DNA of 8,476 bases, taken from RGIG5057 sp964371585 (GTDB lineage Bacteria; Bacillota; Clostridia; TANB77; CAG-465). The stretch covers positions 1 through 8,476 of the forward strand of contig CAYJMD010000015.1 in the NCBI GenBank assembly GCA_964371585.1, given 5' to 3'. Each line of letters opens with the position of its first letter. The stretch's first letter is position 1. Shown here piece after piece: positions 1 through 6,080 of the stretch. The translations under genes and the position numbers were made by a program. Under the pieces are notes generated by a model. It saw only the letters and a program-made list of their open reading frames with translations, had not been told where the DNA came from and did no database searches.

Positions 1-1858
1 CAGGCTCATAATACGTTGGTACTATCTCCTTAACTACTGCTTTAATTTTTTCTTTTGAAGCTGTTTTATCTGCAAGTAATGTGTTTAACTTAGTAAATTT
101 ATCATCAATTTCTTTAACTGTTATATCATTTGGACTTTCAACAAATATTTTTTCATTCTTTGTCTTAACAAGACCTTCTGAATCCATAAGTAATTCTTCG
201 TATAGTTTTTCACCTGGTCTTAATCCTGTAGTCTCAATTTTTATATCTGTCCCTACTTCAAATCCTGATAATTTTATTAATGTTTTAGCAAGATCATAAA
301 TTTTAACTGGCTCACCCATATCTAGTACAAATATTTCTCCACCTTCTGCATATGTCATCGCTTGTATAACAAGTGATACTGCTTCTGGTATTGTCATGAA
401 ATATCTAGTTATATCTTTATGTGTTAATGTAACTGGACCACCTGATGCTATTTGTTTTTTAAATAGTGGTATTACAGATCCGTTACTACCTAAAACGTTA
501 CCAAATCTAACTGCTGCATATTCTGTTTTACTAACTTTATCTTTAGCTTGAATCATCATTTCACACATTCTTTTTGTTGCTCCCATGATGTTTGTTGGAT
601 TAACTGCTTTATCTGTTGATATTTGAATGAATCTTTTAACTTTATGTTTATCTGCACTATTTATTAAGTTCCAAGTACCGTAAATATTGTTTTTAATAGC
701 TTCAAATGGTGATGTTTCCATAAGTGGTACATGTTTATGTGCTGCTGCATGGAATACAACATACGGTTTATATTCTCCAAATAGCTTATCTATTCTTTCT
801 TTGTCTCTAATACTTGCTATTATTGCTTTAATATTAGCATCTGGATATTTTCTTAATAGTTCTAATTGTATTTCATATAGGTTGTTTTCATATATATCTA
901 AAATTACTAATTCTTTAGGTTTAAATTTTATTATTTGTCTACATAGCTCTGATCCAATAGATCCACCTGCACCGGTAACTAAAACTACTTTGTCTTTAAT
1001 AAGAGGTTCAACAAGAGAATTATCAAGTTTTTTAACTTCTCTTCCAAGTAGGTCTTCAATTTGTACATCTCTTAAATTGCTATATACACCTTTACCTTTA
1101 ATTAAGTCTTTAACTCCAGGTAAAACTTTAACTTTTATATTAGTTTCATTACATATATTAATTATGTTTTTCTTGTCTACATTAGAAATATTTGCTATTG
1201 CAAAGAAAATATCATCTATGTTATGAGCTTTACATACTTCAATAATGTGATTTCTGTCTCCTAAAACTTTATATCCTGAAATTGCATATGAAACTTTATA
1301 TTCACTATCATCTATGATTCCTACAATTTTGTATTCTTCTGATAATGTTTTTTCTACTGTACTTATAACTTCTTTAGCTGCACTTCCTGCACCTATAACT
1401 AAAAGTCTTCTTCTTTCATCACCTTTATTTAATTTTAAGTTTATTTCTTTATTCAAAATTAATCTTAATGTTAATTTGTATGAAATAATACCAATAGCAA
1501 CTACAAAAGCAGCAAGTAGGTTAGTTCTTATACCATGAATGTTAAGTAAAAATACTCTTTGAATTACAGAAATTATGATTGCCGTACTAAATGTAGCTAT
1601 TGCATATTTAATGTAATCTCTTGAACTCTCATACCTTACGATGTTTTTATTTAGGTTTATTGCTACAAAAATTATTTTATTAATAATTATTGCTAGTATT
1701 ATAGTGTAAATTGTTGTTTTTAAGCTATATAGATCTTGATCAAATATACTGATATCTTTAAATATATACGTACTGAAATACGCTAAAATTATTACCACTA
1801 TATCTACTAAACTAAGTATTATACTTCTATATCTCTTAAGTGTTCTTATCTTCTCCAT
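1..1858 (-). CDS. Membrane-bound NDP-sugar 4,6-dehydratase (CapD/EpsC/FlaA1/PglF family), 3' end outside window
   Basis: My own minus-strand translation from the ATG at 1858 stays open for 619 codons to the window edge. Four hydrophobic segments (about residues 13-33, 48-68, 84-104, 111-132) are followed by a first nucleotide-binding fold (LLVIGAGS, 152-159) and a second, catalytic short-chain dehydrogenase fold with the NAD motif TGAGGSIG at 295-302. STDKA (414-418) and MGATK (425-429) give the Thr-Asp-Lys and Met-x3-Lys set typical of this family, where Met replaces the usual catalytic Tyr. The visible end reads VPTYYEP, which normally lies close to the C-terminus, so little is missing. Family members convert UDP-GlcNAc or a related sugar nucleotide to a 4-keto-6-deoxy product for capsule, exopolysaccharide or glycoprotein synthesis at the inner face of the membrane. 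An AAGGAG site (1864-1869) sits 5 nt before the ATG and a promoter lies just upstream. It follows cpsB in the same direction. The exact sugar substrate cannot be read from sequence. Confidence 0.93.
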   Translation of the reverse strand, partial: MEKIRTLKRYRSIILSLVDIVVIILAYFSTYIFKDISIFDQDLYSLKTTIYTIILAIIINKIIFVAINLNKNIVRYESSRDYIKYAIATFSTAIIISVIQRVFLLNIHGIRTNLLAAFVVAIGIISYKLTLRLILNKEINLKLNKGDERRRLLVIGAGSAAKEVISTVEKTLSEEYKIVGIIDDSEYKVSYAISGYKVLGDRNHIIEVCKAHNIDDIFFAIANISNVDKKNIINICNETNIKVKVLPGVKDLIKGKGVYSNLRDVQIEDLLGREVKKLDNSLVEPLIKDKVVLVTGAGGSIGSELCRQIIKFKPKELVILDIYENNLYEIQLELLRKYPDANIKAIIASIRDKERIDKLFGEYKPYVVFHAAAHKHVPLMETSPFEAIKNNIYGTWNLINSADKHKVKRFIQISTDKAVNPTNIMGATKRMCEMMIQAKDKVSKTEYAAVRFGNVLGSNGSVIPLFKKQIASGGPVTLTHKDITRYFMTIPEAVSLVIQAMTYAEGGEIFVLDMGEPVKIYDLAKTLIKLSGFEVGTDIKIETTGLRPGEKLYEELLMDSEGLVKTKNEKIFVESPNDITVKEIDDKFTKLNTLLADKTASKEKIKAVVKEIVPTYYEP

Positions 1859-1887
1859 TTTATCTCCTTCTTTTTTCAGCTTTATAG

Positions 1888-1916
1888 ATTATACTATACT
1901 AGAAAATTTTTTTCAA
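1888..1916 (-). promoter_or_regulatory. Sigma-A type promoter of the sugar dehydratase gene
   Basis: The minus strand has TTGAAA (1916-1911), a 17-bp spacer and a perfect TATAAT (1893-1888). Transcription should start near 1881, leaving a leader of about 23 nt that contains the AAGGAG site. It implies that the dehydratase can be transcribed independently of the cpsC-cpsD-cpsB operon. Confidence 0.75.
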
Positions 1917-2034
1917 TCTTTTTCTACTTTTTTTTGCATATTTCAGCATTAATTTTCTACATTGATTAATTATTGAAAATTTACTATATTAATTAGTATG
2001 TATTTTCCGAAAAATTATATCAATTAACACTATA

Positions 2035-2082
2035 AATACACTATTTAATGTATAAGTACAACTTTACAATAAATAGTGTATT
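2035..2082. repeat. 13-bp perfect inverted repeat between cpsB and the dehydratase gene
   Basis: AATACACTATTTA (2035-2047) is repeated as its exact reverse complement at 2070-2082, with a 22-nt loop that holds a small TGTA/TACA pair. Neither strand has a T-run after the stem, so it is not a standard intrinsic terminator. It starts about 56 bp past the cpsB stop. It could be a 3' end structure of the cps transcript or an operator. The heptamer ACACTAT also occurs at 2027, 11 bp before the copy in the left arm. The rest of 1859-2137 shows nothing beyond the dehydratase promoter. Confidence 0.6.
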
Positions 2083-2137
2083 AGTTTATTAATATTTCTG
2101 TATTTTATATAAATATTTAATTTAATGCTATACTTAA

Positions 2138-2893
2138 TTATTTAAACAATCCAATTTTGTATTTTATATCAAATGAATATATGTATTCATTATTTATAAC
2201 TTTCTGTGGATTTACATATACTACCTCATTTACCATTTCAGCAGGTAGATATTTTTTCATTATTTCAAAACATGAATCTAATTTACTGTAAATATTTACA
2301 TTTACTCTATGTGAATCTGATCCCCATAAATGTACTAGTCTATGTTTCAATAATTTAATTGCTGTTTTTTTAACACTTTTACCGTAGTGTCCATCTAAAC
2401 TTGCTATATCTATTTGTAATAATGCTCCCATTTCAACATATTTAATAAGTGGTGTTACATCTTCAAAGTATGGATACCTTTCAGGATGAGCTATTATTGG
2501 GATTATATTATTTGATAATAATTTGTTTATTATTTTACTCATACCTACAAATCTTCTATTCAAACTAAATTCTATTAGTGCATACCTAGTTTCATTAAGT
2601 GTAAATAGTTCTTTATCAAGTAATTTTTGTATTGCATCACTTGTAATCATTATTTCACTCCCATAAAGTATGTCACAAGGAATATTAGATGATTTAAGCA
2701 TTGTATTTAGCATATCAACGTGTTTTCTTATTAATTTTGAATCTGTATTATATACTTCAAATTTATAATGTGGAGTTGCTACTATTTTACTTACACCATT
2801 TTCTACAGCTTGTCTTGCTATTTCAATTGTTTCACTTATACTTTGTGATCCATCATCTACATTTGGTAATATATGTGAATGTATATCAATCAT
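2138..2893 (-). CDS. cpsB: PHP-type protein-tyrosine phosphatase CpsB (CapC/YwqE family)
   Basis: This 251-residue protein is full length for the manganese-dependent CpsB/YwqE phosphatases of the PHP superfamily, cytoplasmic enzymes that dephosphorylate the partner BY-kinase and so set polysaccharide output. The metal-binding set is intact: HSH at residues 5-7 followed by NVDDGS (11-16), TPH with H42, SE with E80, E108 in IEFSL, AHPER with H136, and GSDSH with D193 and H195. There is no signal peptide or membrane segment. The ATG is preceded by a strong GGAGG site in an 84-bp gap after cpsD. No promoter of the TTGACA/TATAAT kind stands out in that gap, so I infer co-transcription with cpsC and cpsD, modulated by the hairpin there. 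It is the last gene before the dehydratase. The substrate is presumably the CpsD tyrosine cluster, by analogy with characterised systems. Confidence 0.95.
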   Translation of the reverse strand: MIDIHSHILPNVDDGSQSISETIEIARQAVENGVSKIVATPHYKFEVYNTDSKLIRKHVDMLNTMLKSSNIPCDILYGSEIMITSDAIQKLLDKELFTLNETRYALIEFSLNRRFVGMSKIINKLLSNNIIPIIAHPERYPYFEDVTPLIKYVEMGALLQIDIASLDGHYGKSVKKTAIKLLKHRLVHLWGSDSHRVNVNIYSKLDSCFEIMKKYLPAEMVNEVVYVNPQKVINNEYIYSFDIKYKIGLFK

Positions 2894-2916
2894 TACTATT
2901 TCCTCCGTTTAAATAA

Positions 2917-2964
2917 AATAAACTATACTAATTATGAAGTAATATCATTGTAGCATAGTTTATT
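2917..2964 (-). promoter_or_regulatory. Intercistronic RNA hairpin between cpsD and cpsB
   Basis: Arms 2951-2964 and 2917-2930 pair over 14 positions with a 20-nt loop. On the plus strand position 2927/2954 would be an A-C mismatch, but in the minus-strand transcript it is a G-U pair, so the stem is continuous only in the sense RNA of the operon. The 3' arm runs into UUAUUU and then the cpsB ribosome binding site. It may act as a leaky terminator, a stabilising 3' end for cpsC-cpsD mRNA, or an RNA processing site that lowers cpsB dose. This role is inferred. Confidence 0.5.
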
Positions 2965-2977
2965 AATTTATATTGTA

Positions 2978-3811
2978 TTAAGCTTTTTTCTTAATACCTA
3001 GTTTTTTAAATATTTGTTTTTGTTTTATTTTTTTAAGTAGTTTTTCATACCATTTATCTTCTTTAATAAAACCTATTTTGTTACTTGCAGAATATGAATA
3101 TTCATATCCTTTGTATTTGTAACTTCTTTTATGAAGCGGAACTTTATTTGCTACAACACCGATTATATTAGCGTTGTATTTAGTTAAAGTTGCTTTAGCT
3201 TCTTTTGCTATTTTAATTTTAGTACTATTTATTGCAGTAACTAAAATAACTGCTTCTGAATATTTAACCATGATAGATGTATCTGTTACAACATTAACAG
3301 GTGGCACATCTAAGAATATGTAATCATATTTTTCTTTTAAGTATTCTATTATATATCCAAGTTTACCATTCATTAGAAGTTCAGAAGGATTATTTGGAAT
3401 AAGTCCTGCTGGCATAAGTGAAAGGTTATGTATTTCTGTTTTATATATATAGTCACTTATTACATGTCTAAAAATATCTTCCTGAGTTGTTGAAGATAGA
3501 TATTCAACACTATTAAAGTTCTTATCAGCAAGAAGTGCTGAAAGACCTAAATTGTTTTCTATTTTAAATACTTTATGAAGTCTTCTTCTTCTTAAGTCTA
3601 AATCTAGTACTATTACTTTTTTACCAATACTTGTAAATGTAGCGGCAAGGTTAGAAGTAACAAAACTTTTACCGTCACCAGCTGTAGCACTAGTTATCAT
3701 TACAACTTTTTGATCATCTTTAAGAGAAAACTCTACATTAGTTCTTAAAGTTTTAAACAATTCTGTAGCTATTGAATCTGGTTGTTCTATAGTTATTAAT
3801 TTATTTGCCAT
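2978..3811 (-). CDS. cpsD: Tyrosine-protein kinase CpsD (CapB/YwqD family)
   Basis: The 277-residue protein is a cytoplasmic BY-kinase, a P-loop ATPase that autophosphorylates on a C-terminal tyrosine cluster when activated by its membrane adaptor CpsC. Visible signatures are the N-terminal ELFKTLRTNVEFS segment (17-29), Walker A SATAGDGKS (41-49, K48), Walker A' VIVLDLDLRR (66-75, D70 and D72), the PAG..PNNPSELL element (134-146) and Walker B YIFLDVPP (164-171, D168). Five tyrosines fall within ten residues (231, 233, 236, 238, 240). Unusually, this cluster is followed by 37 more residues, strongly basic with 13 lysines in 245-277, whereas the cluster ends the protein in many relatives. The start lies 2 bp after the cpsC stop, with a GGAGG site at 3822-3826 inside the cpsC 3' end, so translation is probably coupled. 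Its kinase target may include CpsC partners and sugar-nucleotide enzymes such as the downstream dehydratase, which is inference. Confidence 0.95.
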   Translation of the reverse strand: MANKLITIEQPDSIATELFKTLRTNVEFSLKDDQKVVMITSATAGDGKSFVTSNLAATFTSIGKKVIVLDLDLRRRRLHKVFKIENNLGLSALLADKNFNSVEYLSSTTQEDIFRHVISDYIYKTEIHNLSLMPAGLIPNNPSELLMNGKLGYIIEYLKEKYDYIFLDVPPVNVVTDTSIMVKYSEAVILVTAINSTKIKIAKEAKATLTKYNANIIGVVANKVPLHKRSYKYKGYEYSYSASNKIGFIKEDKWYEKLLKKIKQKQIFKKLGIKKKA

Positions 3812-3813
3812 AC

Positions 3814-4494
3814 TTACTCTACCTCCACCAAATCTGGAATTATTCCAAGCACACCTATTTCTAGTACTTGTTCTAACTCGTCTGCAGAAGACATTGTAGT
3901 TTTAAAGAATTCTTTAATAAAGAATATACCATATGTAAGTATAAATCCTGCTGCTGAAAATAATATTAAGTTTGTAGCTAAGCTTACATTTACAGGTTCT
4001 GCTACTGGTATTGCTGTATCAACTTGAGTAACATTATCCATTTTATATATGTTAGTTATTTCGCTACTAAAAACATTAACCAGTTCATTAGCAAAAGCTG
4101 CTGACATTTCTGGATTAATAGTTTCAACAGTGATGTTTATAACTTCTGAATCTTTAACTGGTGATACTGTAATATTATTTACTATATCATTATATCCCAT
4201 TTCTAAAGCTAGATTAGTTATAACTGTATCTATAACTTTTCTACTTTTTATTATCTCACTATATGTAGATACTAACTTTTGATTTAAAGTTATATCATTT
4301 GAAGTAAGACCTGTTGTTGTTTCAGTCTGATCTGCTTTAACAAGTATAATTTTTGTTGAAGCCTCGTACATTGGTGTAATTACCAAATTTGTATATCCAA
4401 CTGATAATATTCCGAACAATATTGTTGTTAATATGATAATAACAACATTATCAATAAAGATATCAAACAAATCTGAAATTGTTAATTCTTTCAT
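3814..4494 (-). CDS. cpsC: Wzz-type polysaccharide co-polymerase / kinase adaptor CpsC (CapA/YwqC family)
   Basis: The 226-residue protein has the two-membrane-segment plan of Gram-positive chain-length determinants: TM1 at about 17-38, the conserved TPMYEASTKIIL stretch at 40-51, an extracytoplasmic domain of about 130 residues, TM2 at about 173-193, and a short cytoplasmic tail. The tail reads SSADELEQVLEIGVLGIIP (201-219), the conserved region that contacts and activates the separate CpsD kinase in this family. The length matches CpsC/CapA rather than the longer Wzc fusions. It is the first gene of the cpsC-cpsD-cpsB operon, with a promoter about 80 bp upstream and an AAAGGGGAA ribosome binding site. 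The partner phosphatase and kinase directly downstream confirm the assignment. Its job is control of polymer length and of kinase state at the membrane. Confidence 0.94.
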   Translation of the reverse strand: MKELTISDLFDIFIDNVVIIILTTILFGILSVGYTNLVITPMYEASTKIILVKADQTETTTGLTSNDITLNQKLVSTYSEIIKSRKVIDTVITNLALEMGYNDIVNNITVSPVKDSEVINITVETINPEMSAAFANELVNVFSSEITNIYKMDNVTQVDTAIPVAEPVNVSLATNLILFSAAGFILTYGIFFIKEFFKTTMSSADELEQVLEIGVLGIIPDLVEVE

Positions 4495-4571
4495 TATTTA
4501 TTCCCCTTTTCTTTTCTACATTTATAATATACTTAAAATTTAACATTCATCTCTTTTAATTTACATAATAC

Positions 4572-4600
4572 ATTATAACATACCAAAAACCATTTTGCAA
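4572..4600 (-). promoter_or_regulatory. Promoter of the cpsC-cpsD-cpsB operon
   Basis: The minus strand carries TTGCAA (4600-4595), a 17-bp spacer and TATAAT (4577-4572), with TG one base before the -10 (extended -10). The predicted start near 4565 leaves an A-rich leader of about 70 nt before cpsC. The leader has no visible riboswitch or anti-terminator fold. Confidence 0.75.
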
Positions 4601-4669
4601 CAAAAATCATCAATATATTCAGTTTTATATCGAAATTTGTTTACAAAACATATTTTTATGCATACAAAT

Positions 4670-4700
4670 AACAAAATTCTACATTATGTAAAATTTTGTT
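4670..4700 (-). terminator. Hairpin after the Ig-like protein gene, probable intrinsic terminator
   Basis: The hairpin begins 9 nt after the stop codon. In the minus-strand RNA the arms pair as nine Watson-Crick pairs (AACAAAAUU with AAUUUUGUU), one U-G pair (4691/4679) and three more pairs around an AUAAU loop. On the plus strand the same position is an A-C mismatch, so the fold favours minus-strand RNA. The tail AUUUGUAU is only moderately U-rich and the stem is AT-rich, so termination is probably incomplete. It separates this gene from the cps promoter at 4572-4600. Confidence 0.5.
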
Positions 4701-4709
4701 ATAAAATTA

Positions 4710-5261
4710 TTAGTTAACCGTTACTTTTGTTGTTTTAGCTATTCCTGAATCATTACTTGTAACAGTTATATAGCAAGTTCCATATCTATGAGCTGTTAAA
4801 ATATTATTTTCAACAGTTGCTACATTCCAATTAGATGTAGTATATGTAACTTCTTTATTTGTAGCATATTCTGGTAATAATATAGGTTTTAATTCATATG
4901 TGCTACCATATGCTACTGTTATTTCTTCTATAAACTCTAAACTTTCAACTTTAGTGTATACAGGTTCATAGATTGCAGTTAATGTTATATCTTTAACTAT
5001 GATAGAATCAAAGTTATATGGTACTTCATCTTGTCTCCATTCTATAAATTTATATCCTGGTTTAACTGGAGTTTCAGGTATAGTAATTTTATCAAATTTA
5101 TCAGCATTAATAATTTGCATTTCCTGACCTTCAATGTCTTTATCTAATGTTACAGTGTAAACTGGAAGTGTATAATTATTTTTTGTAAGTGATAATATTA
5201 ATACACTTACAAAAGCAAGCACTATTAAAACTATCAATATTATAGTAATTTTTTGTTTCAT
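4710..5261 (-). CDS. Small membrane-anchored surface protein with an InlB-type repeat and a Big_2 Ig-like domain
   Basis: I place the start at the ATG at 5261, giving 183 residues, because an AAGGAG site lies 7 nt upstream. The in-frame TTG at 5288 would lie at or before the predicted transcription start. A hydrophobic segment at 5-26 follows MKQK and is a signal peptide or N-terminal anchor. There is no lipobox cysteine. Residues 35-101 resemble one Listeria-Bacteroides (InlB B / Flg_new) repeat, with the KPGYKFIEW core (67-75) and TLTAIYEP near its end. Residues 105-181 resemble a bacterial Ig-like group 2 domain, with the TYTTSNWNVATVENN core (139-153) and a final TTKVTV strand. No enzymatic domain or sortase signal is visible. 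I do not know its function: extracytoplasmic binding or a structural role on the envelope is the most that can be said. It is transcribed separately from cpsC. Confidence 0.85.
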   Translation of the reverse strand: MKQKITIILIVLIVLAFVSVLILSLTKNNYTLPVYTVTLDKDIEGQEMQIINADKFDKITIPETPVKPGYKFIEWRQDEVPYNFDSIIVKDITLTAIYEPVYTKVESLEFIEEITVAYGSTYELKPILLPEYATNKEVTYTTSNWNVATVENNILTAHRYGTCYITVTSNDSGIAKTTKVTVN

Positions 5262-5268
5262 TTTGTTT

Positions 5269-5274
5269 CTCCTT
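5269..5274 (-). promoter_or_regulatory. Ribosome binding site that fixes the start of the Ig-like protein
   Basis: AAGGAG lies 7 nt before the ATG at 5261 and inside the longer reading frame that begins at TTG 5288. Together with the promoter at 5290-5318 it shows that the shorter 183-residue version is the real protein. Confidence 0.85.
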
Positions 5275-5289
5275 TTTTTGACAAGCAAT

Positions 5290-5318
5290 AGTATAACATT
5301 GTTTATATACTATGTCAA
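5290..5318 (-). promoter_or_regulatory. Near-consensus sigma-A promoter of the Ig-like protein gene
   Basis: TTGACA (5318-5313), a 17-bp spacer and TATACT (5295-5290), with TG one base before the -10 element. Transcription should start near 5283, about 22 nt before the ATG. This is the best match to consensus in the window, so the gene is likely well expressed in growing cells. Confidence 0.85.
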
Positions 5319-5635
5319 CTCTTTGTATATATTTATTATAATATTTCAAATAAATAATATATATATTAATATTACTAGTAATTTTTCATTAATTTTACCT
5401 AGTACTATATAATAAACTAAATATTATGTTTCGTATTATTTAAATATACACAAATATATTAATAAATTAGTAATAATCTTTTTAATTTATACAATTAATT
5501 ATGTATTTAATTACAAATTGAATAAATACGTTAAAACCCACTCGTTTCTAGAGATGAAATACATTATAACTGTCTAATAAAAAGTACTAATAGTTTACAT
5601 TTATTACATATTTTAAACATTTTACTTGCAAAACA
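5319..5635. other. Gene-free divergent intergenic stretch
   Basis: No credible reading frame or recognised RNA is visible here between two divergent promoters. Most of it is extremely AT-rich. It contains a perfect 12-bp palindrome ATTACTAGTAAT at 5371-5382. A less AT-rich patch at about 5529-5575 (ACCCACTCG, then TCTAGAGATG) stands out from its surroundings. I could not assign the patch to a known riboswitch or small RNA. Confidence 0.5.
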
Positions 5636-5664
5636 TTGATTTTTAAAACTTTTTATGTTAAAAT
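5636..5664 (+). promoter_or_regulatory. Promoter of rpsT
   Basis: TTGATT (5636-5641), a 17-bp spacer and TAAAAT (5659-5664), with TG one base before the -10 (extended -10). The predicted start near 5671 leaves a leader of about 38 nt that ends in a strong GGGAGGTG ribosome binding site (5693-5700). Confidence 0.75.
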
Positions 5665-5708
5665 AGTACAGTAACAATTAAATTCGAACACAGGGAGGTG
5701 CTTATATA

Positions 5709-5963
5709 ATGCCAAATATTAAATCTGCAAAAAAAAGAGTTAAAGTAAACGAAAAAAACGCTATAAGAAATAGAGCTACAAAAAAAGCATACAAAGAAGC
5801 TGTAAAATCATTTGAATTAGCTGTAAAAGAAAATTCAAAAGACGTACAAGAACTTTATGCTAAAGCTGTTAGCGCAGTGGATAAAGCTTGGTCAAAAGGA
5901 GTTCTTGCAAAAAACACTTCTTCAAGAAAAAAATCTGCTTTAGCTAAATTATTAGTTAAATAA
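5709..5963 (+). CDS. rpsT: 30S ribosomal protein S20
   Basis: The 84-residue, lysine- and alanine-rich protein starts MPNIKSAKKR and contains NAIRNRATKK (17-26) and SRKKSALAK (72-80), the classical pattern of bacterial S20. S20 binds 16S rRNA in the body of the small subunit and helps its assembly. Length is normal for the family. A strong GGGAGGTG site precedes the ATG and the gene is bounded by its own promoter and terminator, so it is a single-gene unit. It is the only plus-strand gene in the window. The frequent neighbours of rpsT in related genomes (holA upstream, gpr downstream) are not present here. Confidence 0.98.
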   Translation: MPNIKSAKKRVKVNEKNAIRNRATKKAYKEAVKSFELAVKENSKDVQELYAKAVSAVDKAWSKGVLAKNTSSRKKSALAKLLVK

Positions 5964-5966
5964 TTC

Positions 5967-6004
5967 AAATACCCTTTAAGCTATGACTTAAAGGGTATTT
6001 TTTA
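5967..6004 (+). terminator. Intrinsic terminator of rpsT
   Basis: A 14-bp perfect stem (5967-5980 with 5987-6000, core ACCCTTTAAG / CTTAAAGGGT) with a 6-nt loop is followed by a run of six T (5998-6003). It begins 3 nt after the rpsT stop. The opposite strand has only a broken T-rich tail, so it may also slow convergent transcription from ypeB, less efficiently. Confidence 0.92.
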
Positions 6005-6034
6005 TACTTTTTAAAATTTTATGTTTTACTATTT

Positions 6035-6071
6035 AATGATAATTATTTGTTTTAAATTATTAATTATCATT
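6035..6071. repeat. 11-bp inverted repeat at the 3' side of ypeB
   Basis: AATGATAATTA (6035-6045) and its exact reverse complement (6061-6071) enclose a 15-nt loop. It lies about 10 nt past the ypeB stop, where a terminator would be expected, but neither strand has a clear T-run after the stem. It is probably a 3' end structure of the sleB-ypeB mRNA. That role is inferred. Confidence 0.45.
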
Positions 6072-6080
6072 CACTACTTA

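Noticed and set aside
614..616. Catalytic loss in the dehydratase, as the SDR tyrosine is missing
   Set aside because: Replacement of Tyr by Met in MGATK, with a nearby Thr-Asp-Lys, is the normal state in the FlaA1/PglF/CapD family.
687..1226. 179-codon plus-strand open frame inside the dehydratase gene
   Set aside because: It is antisense to a well-conserved dehydrogenase domain, has no ribosome binding site and shows no recognisable motif. The other short plus-strand frames at 81, 1314, 2701, 4049, 6658 and 7144 are shadows of the same kind.
1..1858. Dehydratase as a pseudogene because it has no stop in the window
   Set aside because: The frame is open to the edge and all motifs are present. 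It is cut by the window only.
4500..4565. Leader peptide (ATG followed by four codons and a stop) in the cpsC 5' leader
   Set aside because: There is no spaced ribosome binding site, the peptide is only five residues and no attenuator hairpin follows it.
5531..5580. Known riboswitch (preQ1, purine or guanidine type) in the rpsT upstream patch
   Set aside because: I could not find the paired stems or the conserved core of any of these classes on either strand.
6035..6071. Inverted repeat as a proven ypeB terminator
   Set aside because: The position fits, but no U-run follows the stem on the minus strand, so it is listed only as a repeat.
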